A stretch of 64,000 bases of DNA, from the NCBI GenBank assembly GCA_002343075.1, contig DDRH01000010.1, positions 698 to 64,697 of the forward strand, read 5' to 3'. The notes beneath the pieces are model-generated. The model was not told the origin of the DNA. It did no database searches and saw only the letters and a list, made by a program, of their open reading frames with translations. This document shows positions 32,837 to 41,404 of the stretch, piece after piece (the first letter of the stretch is position 1; the number at the start of each line of letters is the position of its first letter). The position numbers and the translations under genes are program-made. The stretch is from Phycisphaerales bacterium UBA2421. Lineage in GTDB: Bacteria > Planctomycetota > Phycisphaerae > Tepidisphaerales > Tepidisphaeraceae.

Positions 32837-35059
32837 ATGGCGAAACGAACCGGGAACAACTCCAAACCGAAACAGGCACCCCCACGCAGGCGTGAAGGAG
32901 CGACTTCTGTGGTCAGGCCCTCGAGGATGGCGCAGGCCGCCGGGCCGGCGACGGCGATCGCGCCACCACCGCCGACACTATTGCAGTCGCCGCATTTGCC
33001 GGGCGCGGTCTTACCGGTGGAGGCACCGCCGGCGATAGCGCCTGCGCCGCCGGTTCAGCTCATGGCCCCGGAATCCGCTGCGCCTGCAGTTGCCGAGAGA
33101 GGGAACGGCGGCGCCGCGCCTTCGGAAAATCGGGCCAGCACCCCCGGCGGCGTGTCGCCGTTCACCCGGTTTGGCCTCTCACGGTCGGCGCGCAATGTAA
33201 GCGAGCCAATCGTATATGAACCCCAGCCCGAGCCTGCGCATGTACCCATCCCGCCGTTGCTGTTTGAATGTGCTTGGGAAGTCTGCTGGCAGTTGGGTGG
33301 GATTTACACCGTGCTTCGAAGCAAGGCCTCTGCGATGACAGCCCGATGGGGCGATCGCTATTGCCTCATCGGCCCCTACAACCCCGCCACCGCGGCGCTG
33401 GAGTTTGAAGAGCGGCCCAGCGAAGGCGTCGTGCGCGATGCGCTCGACCGCCTGCGCGCCCAAGGCATCAACTGCCACTATGGCAGGTGGCTGATTGCCG
33501 GGCGACCCCGGGTGATTCTTCTCGACCACCGCTCCCGTTACGACCGGCTGGGCGAAGACAAGTACCTGTTCTGGAAAGACCACGGAATTACCGTGCCCGA
33601 CGGCGACGGCGAGGTGAATGATGTTGTCGCATTTGGCTTCACCGTAACCGAGTTCTTCCGCGCGCTCAGCGAAGTAAAGGGCGAGCAGCCGGTTCTGGCG
33701 CATTTTCATGAGTGGATGGGCGGGGCAGCGGTGCCCCGGATCGCACACCTCGGCTTGCCGATCACGACGGTCTTTACCACGCATGCGACGTTACTCGGCC
33801 GCTACCTGGCCAGCGACAATCCCCACTTTTACGAGCACCTGCCGTTTCTCGACGGCGACACGCTCGCCGATAAGTATCGCATTCTTCCAAGGCATCAGAT
33901 CGAAAAAGCCGGGGCGCACGCTTCGACGGTTTTCACCACTGTTAGCGAAGTGACCAACGCCGAGGCGACGCAATTACTCGGACGCTCGGCAGACATCATT
34001 ACGCCCAACGGGTTGAACCTTCAGCGGTTCCATGCGTTGCATGAGTTTCAGAACATGCACGCGCAGTACAAAGAGCGGATTCATCAGTTTGTGATGGGTC
34101 ACTTTTTCCCGAGTTATACGTTTGACCTCGATCGCACGCTCTACCTTTTCACGTCAGGTCGATACGAATACAAAAACAAGGGGATGGACCTCTTCATTGA
34201 GGCGCTGCATCGTCTCAACCAGAGGCTGAAGCACGTTTCTGATCCGCCGACGATTGTGGCGTTCATCGTTACGCGCGCGGCCAACCGACATTTTAATGTC
34301 GAGGCGCTGCGCAGTCAGGCACAGTTTCGAGAGTTGAAGAATACTTGTATCGATCAGGAACGCGCCATGGGCCGGCGGCTGCTTCAAAGTGTCCTGACGG
34401 GCCGTCTGCCGGCGCTGAGCGACCTGATTACCCCTGATGCGTCGGTGAAGCTCAAGCGTGCCATGCACGCCTGGCGCAGCCCGCGGCAGCCTTTGATTGT
34501 CACGCATGACCTGGCCGACGACGCCGGCGATCCGGTGATTAACCATCTTCGCCATCGCAAGATGTTTAATGCCGCAGACGACCCGGTGAAGGTCGTGTTT
34601 CACCCGGAGTTTCTGAGTGCCACGAGTCCGCTTATCAGCCTCGACTACGACAGCTTCGTGCGTGGCTGTCATTTGGGAATATTCCCAAGTTATTACGAGC
34701 CATGGGGTTATACGCCCCTGGAAGCCAATGCGCTCGGTGTCCCGGCGGTGACGACGGACCTCAGCGGGTTCGGGGCGTACGTCCAGCGGCATATCGATCG
34801 GCACGACGACAACGGCATCGTCGTCCTCAACCGTCGCCAGCGCGGGTTTGAGGAGACCTGCAATAACCTTGTCGATTACCTCATGCAGTTCTGCAGCCTC
34901 AATCGCCGGCAGCGCATCGAAATGCGCAACCGCGTCGAGCGGCTGAGCGATCTGTTCGACTGGGATCGCCTCATCAGCCATTACCACGACGCGCACGACA
35001 TGGCCCTCGAGCGCACGCTCGGCAAACGCCCGGGAAAGCTGGAAGTGAAGCTCATTTAG
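32837..35059 (+). CDS. Glycogen synthase of the eukaryotic GT3 type with long N-terminal extension
   Basis: About 740 residues. From about residue 141 the protein reads like animal and yeast glycogen synthase (GT3): LLFECAWEVCWQLGGIYTVL, HEWMGGAAVPRIAHLGLPIT, VFTTHATLLGRYLASDNPHF, TPNGLNLQRFHALHEFQNMH, SGRYEYKNKGMDLFIEALHR, IFPSYYEPWGYTPLEANALG and VTTDLSGFGAYVQRHI. It transfers glucose from UDP-glucose to glycogen. Residues 1-140 are a Pro/Ala-rich disordered extension with basic KRRRE-like segments that I do not recognise. The ATG at 32837 follows a weak site. Its TAG overlaps the convergent phosphatase stop by 3 bases. Confidence 0.88.
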   Translation: MAKRTGNNSKPKQAPPRRREGATSVVRPSRMAQAAGPATAIAPPPPTLLQSPHLPGAVLPVEAPPAIAPAPPVQLMAPESAAPAVAERGNGGAAPSENRASTPGGVSPFTRFGLSRSARNVSEPIVYEPQPEPAHVPIPPLLFECAWEVCWQLGGIYTVLRSKASAMTARWGDRYCLIGPYNPATAALEFEERPSEGVVRDALDRLRAQGINCHYGRWLIAGRPRVILLDHRSRYDRLGEDKYLFWKDHGITVPDGDGEVNDVVAFGFTVTEFFRALSEVKGEQPVLAHFHEWMGGAAVPRIAHLGLPITTVFTTHATLLGRYLASDNPHFYEHLPFLDGDTLADKYRILPRHQIEKAGAHASTVFTTVSEVTNAEATQLLGRSADIITPNGLNLQRFHALHEFQNMHAQYKERIHQFVMGHFFPSYTFDLDRTLYLFTSGRYEYKNKGMDLFIEALHRLNQRLKHVSDPPTIVAFIVTRAANRHFNVEALRSQAQFRELKNTCIDQERAMGRRLLQSVLTGRLPALSDLITPDASVKLKRAMHAWRSPRQPLIVTHDLADDAGDPVINHLRHRKMFNAADDPVKVVFHPEFLSATSPLISLDYDSFVRGCHLGIFPSYYEPWGYTPLEANALGVPAVTTDLSGFGAYVQRHIDRHDDNGIVVLNRRQRGFEETCNNLVDYLMQFCSLNRRQRIEMRNRVERLSDLFDWDRLISHYHDAHDMALERTLGKRPGKLEVKLI

Positions 35060-36885
35060 CGCCCGCGGCGCAGGCCCGCGGTGAGTAGCAGTGCGAGGGA
35101 GGCGATCGCCGAAGGTTCCGGCACGGTATAGCTGACTTCGAGCGTTGGTCGTGCCAGCTGCTGCGCTTCCGATGAGTTGAGCGCCCAGCCGTTTGTTGCG
35201 TTGTTGAGAATCACCCAGCCAAAATTCGTGTCGATCCCGTCGCGATGCGCTGCCAGCCAGGCGGCAATCGATGCGGTTACATCAAAATCGGCCACCGCAT
35301 TTCCCGTCGGCGAGGGGAAGACATACTCCGCAGCGGCGAGATAGTCGGCATCCGTGCCCGCCGCATTGAGGCTGAAACCAGTCCCGGAAACGTTTCCAGC
35401 GGTGTTCCATGTGGTCGTATCGTCGAAATCGGTCAGCAGTCGATGAATCGCCAGGCGGCCGGTCGTGCCGTCGCTGCTCTCGCTGCCCGTGAAAAACGAC
35501 AGCTTGGCATTGACAATGGTCGCTTCGGCTGGAATTGAGCCTGCACCAAAAAGATCGTCAAACCTGATTGCCAACTGAACAGGGGCGGCGTTTGGAAATG
35601 TGTTGTCCGGATCTTCATCGGCATCAGCGTTCAGGAGAATCGCGGCGCCAAAGGTCTGGTCAGGTGTCGCGGCCTGCAGTTGCGTGTCAGTGGTGCCGGC
35701 GTAGCCGTTCAAACCCTGCTGAAATGAACGCACCGTGATGGGCAGGCTTGGCGCAATCGCAGCGGTGACGGCGAGGCGGGGCACGTCGGTGTTGTCAATC
35801 AGCCCGCGGAAATGCCCGGCGTTCGGCCCGGACGCATAAGTCGGCACCCACGTTGCGTTATGCCGGGTATCGCCCGACTGAGTTCCCGGCCACATCCCTG
35901 CTCCGTTGTTCTGCCCGGCCGTGATACCGCCTGTTTCGTGGTCGGACGTGACAATGATCAGCGTGTCGGGATTGGTTGCCGCAAAGTCGATCGCCCGCTG
36001 CACCGCGCGGCTAAGTTCGCGCACCTCGAAGATGCTGCGCTCGATTTTCTGCGAGCCGGCGACCGGCAGATGGCCCGCTGCGTCTGTCAGATCTGACTCG
36101 ACCATCAGGAAAAACCCGTTCGGATTCGCGCTCAGTTGGTCGATTGCTTTATCGGTCATCTCGTGGAGAAACGGATTCGTATCGTAGTAACTGGTACTGC
36201 CGACAGAATAATCGTATGCGAACGCCATCTCACCCGACCCAAACAGCGCCGCGGCATGTGTGCTGGCGGGGGAGAACGCCTGCATTTGCTGCCGATCGGT
36301 TGCCACGGCGTAGCCAAACTGCGAAAAGGTCGCGGTGCCAACGCCTGTTGTGCGCCCGCCGAAGATAACATTCGGGCGCACCTGCGTGAGCATGTCGCTC
36401 AGAATGCCGTTGGTAAATCCGCGCGTCGGCACATGCGCCGCAAATGCCGCGGGGGTTGCATCGGTCACAAAACTGTTTGTAACAACGCCAGTCGAGCAGC
36501 CAGACAGCTTAAACTGTTCGAGGATTGTCGGAAGATCGCGGCCGTCGCTCGGTGTCGCGCTGCGAGGGTCGGGCCCGGAGGCGAGCGCGACGCTTACAAC
36601 GTCGTTATTGACCTTGAAACCCGTTGCCAGTGCCGTTCCGCTGGCGGCGGAGTCGGTGACGTCGCCATTGCTGGCGTTATGTTCCATCCATGCAAAATGG
36701 TCGAGTTGTTCAAAACTAAACTGGCCGACGGCACCATTAAAGTAGTATCCGGCCGCCTTGATATGCTCGTGGCCCATGCCGTCGCCGACAAACATAATAA
36801 CATTCTTGGGCGGACCAGCGATTGCCAGGCTCGGGATGGCGAAGACGCTGACAGCAAGAAACGATCGGATCGGGGCGAATCGCAT
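35056..36885 (-). CDS. PEP-CTERM alkaline phosphatase with DNRLRE-like domain
   Basis: A 609-residue exported protein: signal peptide (1-24, ending AIAG), then alkaline phosphatase fold with metal Asp in MFVGDGMGHEH, the serine nucleophile S79 in GDVTDSAASGTALATGF, VESDLTDAAGHLP and VTSDHETGG (metal ligands). The C-terminal third has a beta-rich DNRLRE-like domain (TFGAAILLNADADEDPDN, then the LSFFTGSESSD region). It ends VPEPSAIASLALLLTAG and a short basic tail, a PEP-CTERM sorting signal removed by an exosortase. No exosortase gene is in the window. Phosphate mono-ester hydrolysis at the cell surface is expected. Confidence 0.88.
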   Translation of the reverse strand: MRFAPIRSFLAVSVFAIPSLAIAGPPKNVIMFVGDGMGHEHIKAAGYYFNGAVGQFSFEQLDHFAWMEHNASNGDVTDSAASGTALATGFKVNNDVVSVALASGPDPRSATPSDGRDLPTILEQFKLSGCSTGVVTNSFVTDATPAAFAAHVPTRGFTNGILSDMLTQVRPNVIFGGRTTGVGTATFSQFGYAVATDRQQMQAFSPASTHAAALFGSGEMAFAYDYSVGSTSYYDTNPFLHEMTDKAIDQLSANPNGFFLMVESDLTDAAGHLPVAGSQKIERSIFEVRELSRAVQRAIDFAATNPDTLIIVTSDHETGGITAGQNNGAGMWPGTQSGDTRHNATWVPTYASGPNAGHFRGLIDNTDVPRLAVTAAIAPSLPITVRSFQQGLNGYAGTTDTQLQAATPDQTFGAAILLNADADEDPDNTFPNAAPVQLAIRFDDLFGAGSIPAEATIVNAKLSFFTGSESSDGTTGRLAIHRLLTDFDDTTTWNTAGNVSGTGFSLNAAGTDADYLAAAEYVFPSPTGNAVADFDVTASIAAWLAAHRDGIDTNFGWVILNNATNGWALNSSEAQQLARPTLEVSYTVPEPSAIASLALLLTAGLRRGR

Positions 36886-36969
36886 TCAATCACTATATCA
36901 CGCGATCGGCGCAGGAAGGCGCGGAATTTGACCCAACTCTTACCCTAAATGCTCCGGAAAGCAGACCCT

Positions 36970-38025
36970 TCAAGCGAGATTTTGCTGAAAGAACCGCATC
37001 CAGTTTTCTCCCATGATTTTGCGCACGGCGGCCGCGTCGAACCCGGCGGTCGTCAGCGCGGCGGCAAGCTGGGGGAGATCGGCGCTGCTGGTGATTTCCT
37101 GCGGAATCTGCTCCCTGCCAAGCCCGCCGTCCATATCGGTGCCGATCGCTACATGGTCGTGCGAGCCGGTAAGGTCGCAGATATGGCGAATATGAGCAAC
37201 AACATCCCCAAGCGTGGCCCGGCGCTTCCCAGCAGCGGCGGGGGGGATGAGAAACTTGTCGTAGAAATTGATGCCAATGACCCCGCCGCGCGCCGCAATG
37301 GCCTTAATCATCTCGTCGGACAGTTGGCGGTCGGTCGGAACGATTGCCCGGCAGTTACTATGGCTGGCAATAACCGGCTTGGGTGTGAGATTCAGCAAGT
37401 CCCAGAATGCCTGCTCTGCGAGGTGTGACGTGTCGTGAATAATCCCGAGCCGGTCAAACTCCTTCACCAGTGCGCGGCCTTCGTCGGTCAGCCCGCCCGG
37501 TTCTCCCGTGCCGCCGGCGGCGCGGGTGCGCTTCCAGGCGAGGCCGACTATGCGCAAGCCCGCATCAAACCAATCCGGCACATCCGCGGGGGAACGCAAG
37601 GCGTCGGCGCCTTCCAGGAGCAGAACGGCATTTGTAGGCTGGGTGTTCAACGCATTGGCGGGAACGTGCAGAACAGGCTCGAAGCCGGTGCTGCGCGTGA
37701 TGAAGCGCAGCTCTCCTTCGTGAATCCAATTCTGATAAGTTTGAAGTTGTTGTAGAGCCTGCGCGCGGGCTTCGTCGGCGGTGCGGTAGCCGAGTGACTT
37801 ATAGCTGGCCGGCGAGCAGAAAATCGTGGCGCACACCAGTCGCACGTTGCCGGCGCGTAAGTCGGGCAGGCCGACTGTGGCATATTCGTTATCCACATAC
37901 GGCTGATTCGCCGCGGGCTGCCGCGGGTCGCGACCGCGCACGACGTTGTAGGCGAGGTCAAGATGAGCATCAACGATTAGTATCGGGGGTGATGCAGGCA
38001 AGGGAGTGTTGGAAGCCATTGTCAT
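36970..38025 (-). CDS. Membrane dipeptidase (peptidase family M19)
   Basis: A 351-residue TIM-barrel protein. VDAHLDLAYNV supplies the first metal ligands (HxD), LLEGADAL the bridging glutamate, SHSNCRAI histidine ligands and AIGTDMDGG the late aspartate, all as in renal-type dipeptidases. It hydrolyses dipeptides with a zinc pair; D-amino-acid-containing peptides from murein are a common substrate. No signal peptide is evident. It follows the HDAC-family gene by 45 bases on the minus strand and is probably co-transcribed. Confidence 0.87.
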   Translation of the reverse strand: MTMASNTPLPASPPILIVDAHLDLAYNVVRGRDPRQPAANQPYVDNEYATVGLPDLRAGNVRLVCATIFCSPASYKSLGYRTADEARAQALQQLQTYQNWIHEGELRFITRSTGFEPVLHVPANALNTQPTNAVLLLEGADALRSPADVPDWFDAGLRIVGLAWKRTRAAGGTGEPGGLTDEGRALVKEFDRLGIIHDTSHLAEQAFWDLLNLTPKPVIASHSNCRAIVPTDRQLSDEMIKAIAARGGVIGINFYDKFLIPPAAAGKRRATLGDVVAHIRHICDLTGSHDHVAIGTDMDGGLGREQIPQEITSSADLPQLAAALTTAGFDAAAVRKIMGENWMRFFQQNLA

Positions 38026-38070
38026 GCGCCTTTGATTTGAACTTGGACGCCGATCTGTCGCAATCGTCGG

Positions 38071-39066
38071 TCACGTCATTCCGACCAGATGCCTCACAAC
38101 ACTTCTTCCCAGCGCCCGAAGATTGTAGCCGCCTTCCAGAACACTGATAACGCGCCCTTGGCAATGCTGGTCGGCTAGCGCGCACAGCGATCGCGTCATT
38201 AGTTCAAAGCATTCGTCGGTGAGACGGATCTCGGCCAATGGGTCCTCTTGGTGGGCGTCAAAGCCGGCGCTGAGGATCAAGACCTCGGGTCTGAATTCAT
38301 CCAGTTCCGGTATCACGCGCGTGTCGATCACGCGAAGGTAGTCCTCATCGCCTGCTCCGGGGTCAAAGGGAATGTTCAACGTGTAGCCCCGGGCCGGCCC
38401 GACGCCAATCTCCCACGAGTGTCCGCTGCCGGGGTAGCACGTCTGCGGGTGCTGGTGGAGGCTGATGAAATAGACGCTGGCGTCATCTTCGAGGCAGGCC
38501 TGTGTGCCGTTGCCGTGATGCACATCAAAATCGACGATAGCCACACGATCAACGCCGTATTGTTTCTGGAGGTACCGCGCCAGAATGGCCACGTTGGAAT
38601 AGAGACAGAAGCCCATCGGCCGGCCCGGCTCGGCATGATGCCCCGGCGGGCGCGCGGCGGAGAAGGAGCGGTGCGCGGCGCATGTCATGACCGCATCAGC
38701 AGCGGCGATTGCGCTGCCGAGGCTCAGCAGCGCGATCTCGTGGCTGGCGGCGGAAACGGGGGTGTCACCCTGGTCCAAGACACCTCCCCCCGCGGCACAA
38801 ACGCGCCTGATCTGCTCAACATGTTCCCGCGGATGACACAGCGAAAGCCACTTCTCGTCCGCCGGTGCCGGCGCAAGCTCCAGCAACGGCGGCCGATTCA
38901 ACGGCGAGAGGCCGGTTTCCAGGCGGAATTCGGGAAACGGGTCGGCGGTGATCAGCCGGGCGTCGTACAGTGCTCGGTAGATGGCCCGAATGCGGTCCGG
39001 TCGCTCGGGATGATGCGGGCCTGTATCGTGCTCGACAAAAATCGGCGATGAAACAAACGCGACCAT
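38071..39066 (-). CDS. Histone-deacetylase family (class II-like) deacetylase
   Basis: A 331-residue protein with all main motifs of the arginase/deacetylase superfamily: HHPERPDRIRAI near the start, RPPGHHAEPGRPMGFCLYSN with the tandem catalytic histidines, AIVDFDVHHGNGTQ with zinc Asp and His, HQHPQTCYPGSGH, ILSAGFDAHQEDPLAEIRLT and SVLEGGYNL. The family acts on acetylated polyamines, acetoin-pathway substrates or acetyl-lysine; which one is not readable here. Its ATG at 39066 is 161 bases from the divergent GDSL gene. Confidence 0.9.
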   Translation of the reverse strand: MVAFVSSPIFVEHDTGPHHPERPDRIRAIYRALYDARLITADPFPEFRLETGLSPLNRPPLLELAPAPADEKWLSLCHPREHVEQIRRVCAAGGGVLDQGDTPVSAASHEIALLSLGSAIAAADAVMTCAAHRSFSAARPPGHHAEPGRPMGFCLYSNVAILARYLQKQYGVDRVAIVDFDVHHGNGTQACLEDDASVYFISLHQHPQTCYPGSGHSWEIGVGPARGYTLNIPFDPGAGDEDYLRVIDTRVIPELDEFRPEVLILSAGFDAHQEDPLAEIRLTDECFELMTRSLCALADQHCQGRVISVLEGGYNLRALGRSVVRHLVGMT

Positions 39067-39227
39067 CGCCGGATCATACCGGATATTGGCCTCATGTCTG
39101 AGACTGCTCGGGTTGTCGGTGGTCCACCCGATGACGCGTGCCAGCGAAGTGCAGCCGGCGGGAGCGGGAGACGCGCCTGTGACAGACGGCTTGCGTTCTG
39201 GGAATCGCTTTGACTAATCTCCGCGGA

Positions 39228-39863
39228 ATGAGCATCACGTTGACGCAATCGAGCAGGCTGCTTTTTATCGGCGACAGCATTACCGATGCTGACTGGCGAA
39301 AGTGCCCCGAGTCGATTGGAAAGGGGTTCGTGCGAGTCATTCGCGACTACCTCGCGGCGAAGAATCCGGCCGGGGCGCCGACGGTGCTTAATCGGGGAAT
39401 CAGCGGAAATAAGATCACCGATTTACAGAAGCGGTGGGATCGCGATGCCGTTGAGCTGCAGCCGGATGTGTTGAGCGTTTACATCGGGATCAACGATGTC
39501 TGGCACGGGTTTGTCCCCGATCGCGTCGGCTGCCCGATTGACCAGTTTGTCGCCGGCTATCGTGACATTCTTTCACGGGCACGCGCGGCGTTGCCGAAGC
39601 TGCAGTTGATCTTGTGTGAGCCTTCGGTGCTTTGGCTTGCCGAGCCTGCCAATGCGAATGACCTTCTGAAGCCATATGTGGCAGCGGTGCACGAGATCGC
39701 CGGGGAGTTTGCGGCGGCGGGTGTTGTGCGGCTGCATGGCGCGTTTATTCATGCCCGCGAGCAGCGTCCGGACATCGCGTGGACCACCGATGGCGTGCAT
39801 CCGAGCAGTTTCGGGCACATGCTCATCGCCAGAGGATGGCTGCAGTCAGCAGGGCAGCTTTAG
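39228..39863 (+). CDS. SGNH/GDSL hydrolase
   Basis: About 211 residues. FIGDSITDADW has the catalytic serine in GDS, LNRGISGNKITDL the block II glycine, VYIGINDVWHG block III with N, and TTDGVHPSSFGHMLI the catalytic Asp-x-x-His. It is a serine esterase or lipase type enzyme, probably cytoplasmic since no signal is visible. ATG 39228 is used; TTG at 39210 would add six residues. It is divergent to the HDAC-family gene and followed by a 355-base non-coding region. Confidence 0.87.
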   Translation: MSITLTQSSRLLFIGDSITDADWRKCPESIGKGFVRVIRDYLAAKNPAGAPTVLNRGISGNKITDLQKRWDRDAVELQPDVLSVYIGINDVWHGFVPDRVGCPIDQFVAGYRDILSRARAALPKLQLILCEPSVLWLAEPANANDLLKPYVAAVHEIAGEFAAAGVVRLHGAFIHAREQRPDIAWTTDGVHPSSFGHMLIARGWLQSAGQL

Positions 39864-40218
39864 GGCAAGCAACGCGACCCCCGAGGAGTCGGCTTGGCGC
39901 GTCATAAACGGAATGCGCACTGCAGTTTGTCTGCCGGGGAAAGTCGGGTTGGTTGCGCTGATTCGTAATGCCTTTTCGCAATGTTACAACACTGTTCATC
40001 GGGGTGGGTGTATACTCCGAGCAACATATCAGAGTCGGTCCGACCGGCTGCATGAACGAGCAACAGTTTTTGTTCGAGAGCAATTGCCTCAGGTGACGCG
40101 CGACGTGTCACTTTGGCGGAGTTGAGTCACCCTTGTGGGTGTTCACGTCTTTGGAGTGGTTTAAATCTCATGTCCGGGAGCGTTCTACGCGTCCCATAAT
40201 CCTTTCGGAGGGTCAGTC
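39864..40218. other. 355-base intergenic region before the PEP-CTERM gene
   Basis: No gene is supported. A TATACT box occurs at 40011-40016. There are two small inverted repeats: an imperfect GTGAC...GTCAC around 40093-40111 and CACCC-TTGT-GGGTG at 40128-40141. The last 15 bases hold the GGAGGG Shine-Dalgarno of the next gene. A regulated leader is possible but unproven. Confidence 0.4.
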
Positions 40219-41283
40219 ATGTCTCGAAATCGTCTCATTCTCGCGTTCGCCGCAACCGCTGGGTTGGCGTCGATCGCAAATGCACAGTTTGCCAGCATCC
40301 GCACCAACGCCGGCGGCGCTGATGCCGATGTTCGCGAGGAGCAGGTCAACGTCGTCGGCGGGATCGCACTCGGCACCAATCTTGGTGCGTCGACCGAAAT
40401 CTCCACGCGCGTGGTCAATTCGGTTACCACCGATACACCGGGAACATCCGTCGTCGATGCTTTCCCAAGCGCCGACCGCAGCGGGCTCACCATGCTGAAG
40501 TTCAATATCAGCAGCCTGCCCAACCACAACACCCCGGGTTTTTGGGATCCGACCTCGAAGGTACAGCTTCGCCTCTATGTGAGGAACGCGAACAACGTCA
40601 ACAATCTCTTCGGCGCCAATCCGAGCGATCCGAGTCAGGAAGTGAACATGCGGATGCGTGTTCGCGCGCTCGATCCGTCCAAGGTGTATGGCGATGATGA
40701 TGCCAATGCCTTCAACCGGGTTGATCGTGTTGGCAACAGCTACGTCGCATCGCAGAACAAGTACAATTGGGATGAGTCGGGTGTGACTTACTACAACGCA
40801 CCGGGCATCACACCGCATCGCGTGGTTGATAACGCGCAACCGGGCGCGATGTTTGAGACGCTCGGGATTTTTGACGACTTCAACAGCGATACGATCGATC
40901 TCGGCAGCTTCACCCCCCGAGATTTCCTTGTGCCCCCGGCCAATGCATTGGCGCAGGGCAGTGCCATCGTGTTTGATAACGACACCCTTCGAGATCTGGT
41001 GTTCGATGCACAGGACGCAGGTCGAACGCACATCACATTGATGGTGCATATCGATAATGACGGGAACCGCCATCAGCCGCTGGTCGGAATCAATGGTGTG
41101 ACCCCCAGTGGCATGCTCAACCGCAACTACTTGTTTGTCCCCAAGGAACACATCACCGTTTCAGCGTCGCTTAGCAACGCCAACGGCGATTTTTCCCCGG
41201 AACTGCGTGTCGTCCCGGAACCGGCCAGCCTTGGCTTGGTTCTCGGCGGGGGCCTGATGCTCCTTCGTCGGAAACGCGCTTAA
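40219..41283 (+). CDS. Exported PEP-CTERM protein of unknown function
   Basis: A 354-residue protein with a signal peptide ending ANA (residue 22), a beta-rich body with DNRLRE-like features (LKFNISSLPNHNTPGFWD, KVQLRLYVRNANN), and the C-terminal signal VPEPASLGLVLGGGLML followed by RRKRA. Such signals target proteins for exosortase processing. A strong GGAGGG site precedes the start. The following intrinsic terminator (41317-41350) shows it is a monocistronic unit. It may belong to the same exported set as the phosphatase at 35056-36885. Confidence 0.85.
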   Translation: MSRNRLILAFAATAGLASIANAQFASIRTNAGGADADVREEQVNVVGGIALGTNLGASTEISTRVVNSVTTDTPGTSVVDAFPSADRSGLTMLKFNISSLPNHNTPGFWDPTSKVQLRLYVRNANNVNNLFGANPSDPSQEVNMRMRVRALDPSKVYGDDDANAFNRVDRVGNSYVASQNKYNWDESGVTYYNAPGITPHRVVDNAQPGAMFETLGIFDDFNSDTIDLGSFTPRDFLVPPANALAQGSAIVFDNDTLRDLVFDAQDAGRTHITLMVHIDNDGNRHQPLVGINGVTPSGMLNRNYLFVPKEHITVSASLSNANGDFSPELRVVPEPASLGLVLGGGLMLLRRKRA

Positions 41284-41316
41284 GCCATTGATCGGTCCCT
41301 CTCCACGTGAGACGTG

Positions 41317-41350
41317 CGGCGTCCGCAACACCCGTTGCGGACGCCGTTTT
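41317..41350 (+). terminator. Intrinsic terminator after the PEP-CTERM gene
   Basis: A perfect 13-bp stem (41317-41329 with 41334-41346, CGGCGTCCGCAAC pairs with its complement) has an ACCC loop and is followed directly by TTTT at 41347-41350. It lies 33 bases after the stop codon. Confidence 0.92.
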
Positions 41351-41404
41351 CTGTTGCGCGAAGGCTCGATGCAAGTAGGGTCGATGTCAGTGGGGTCGCG
41401 GTCG

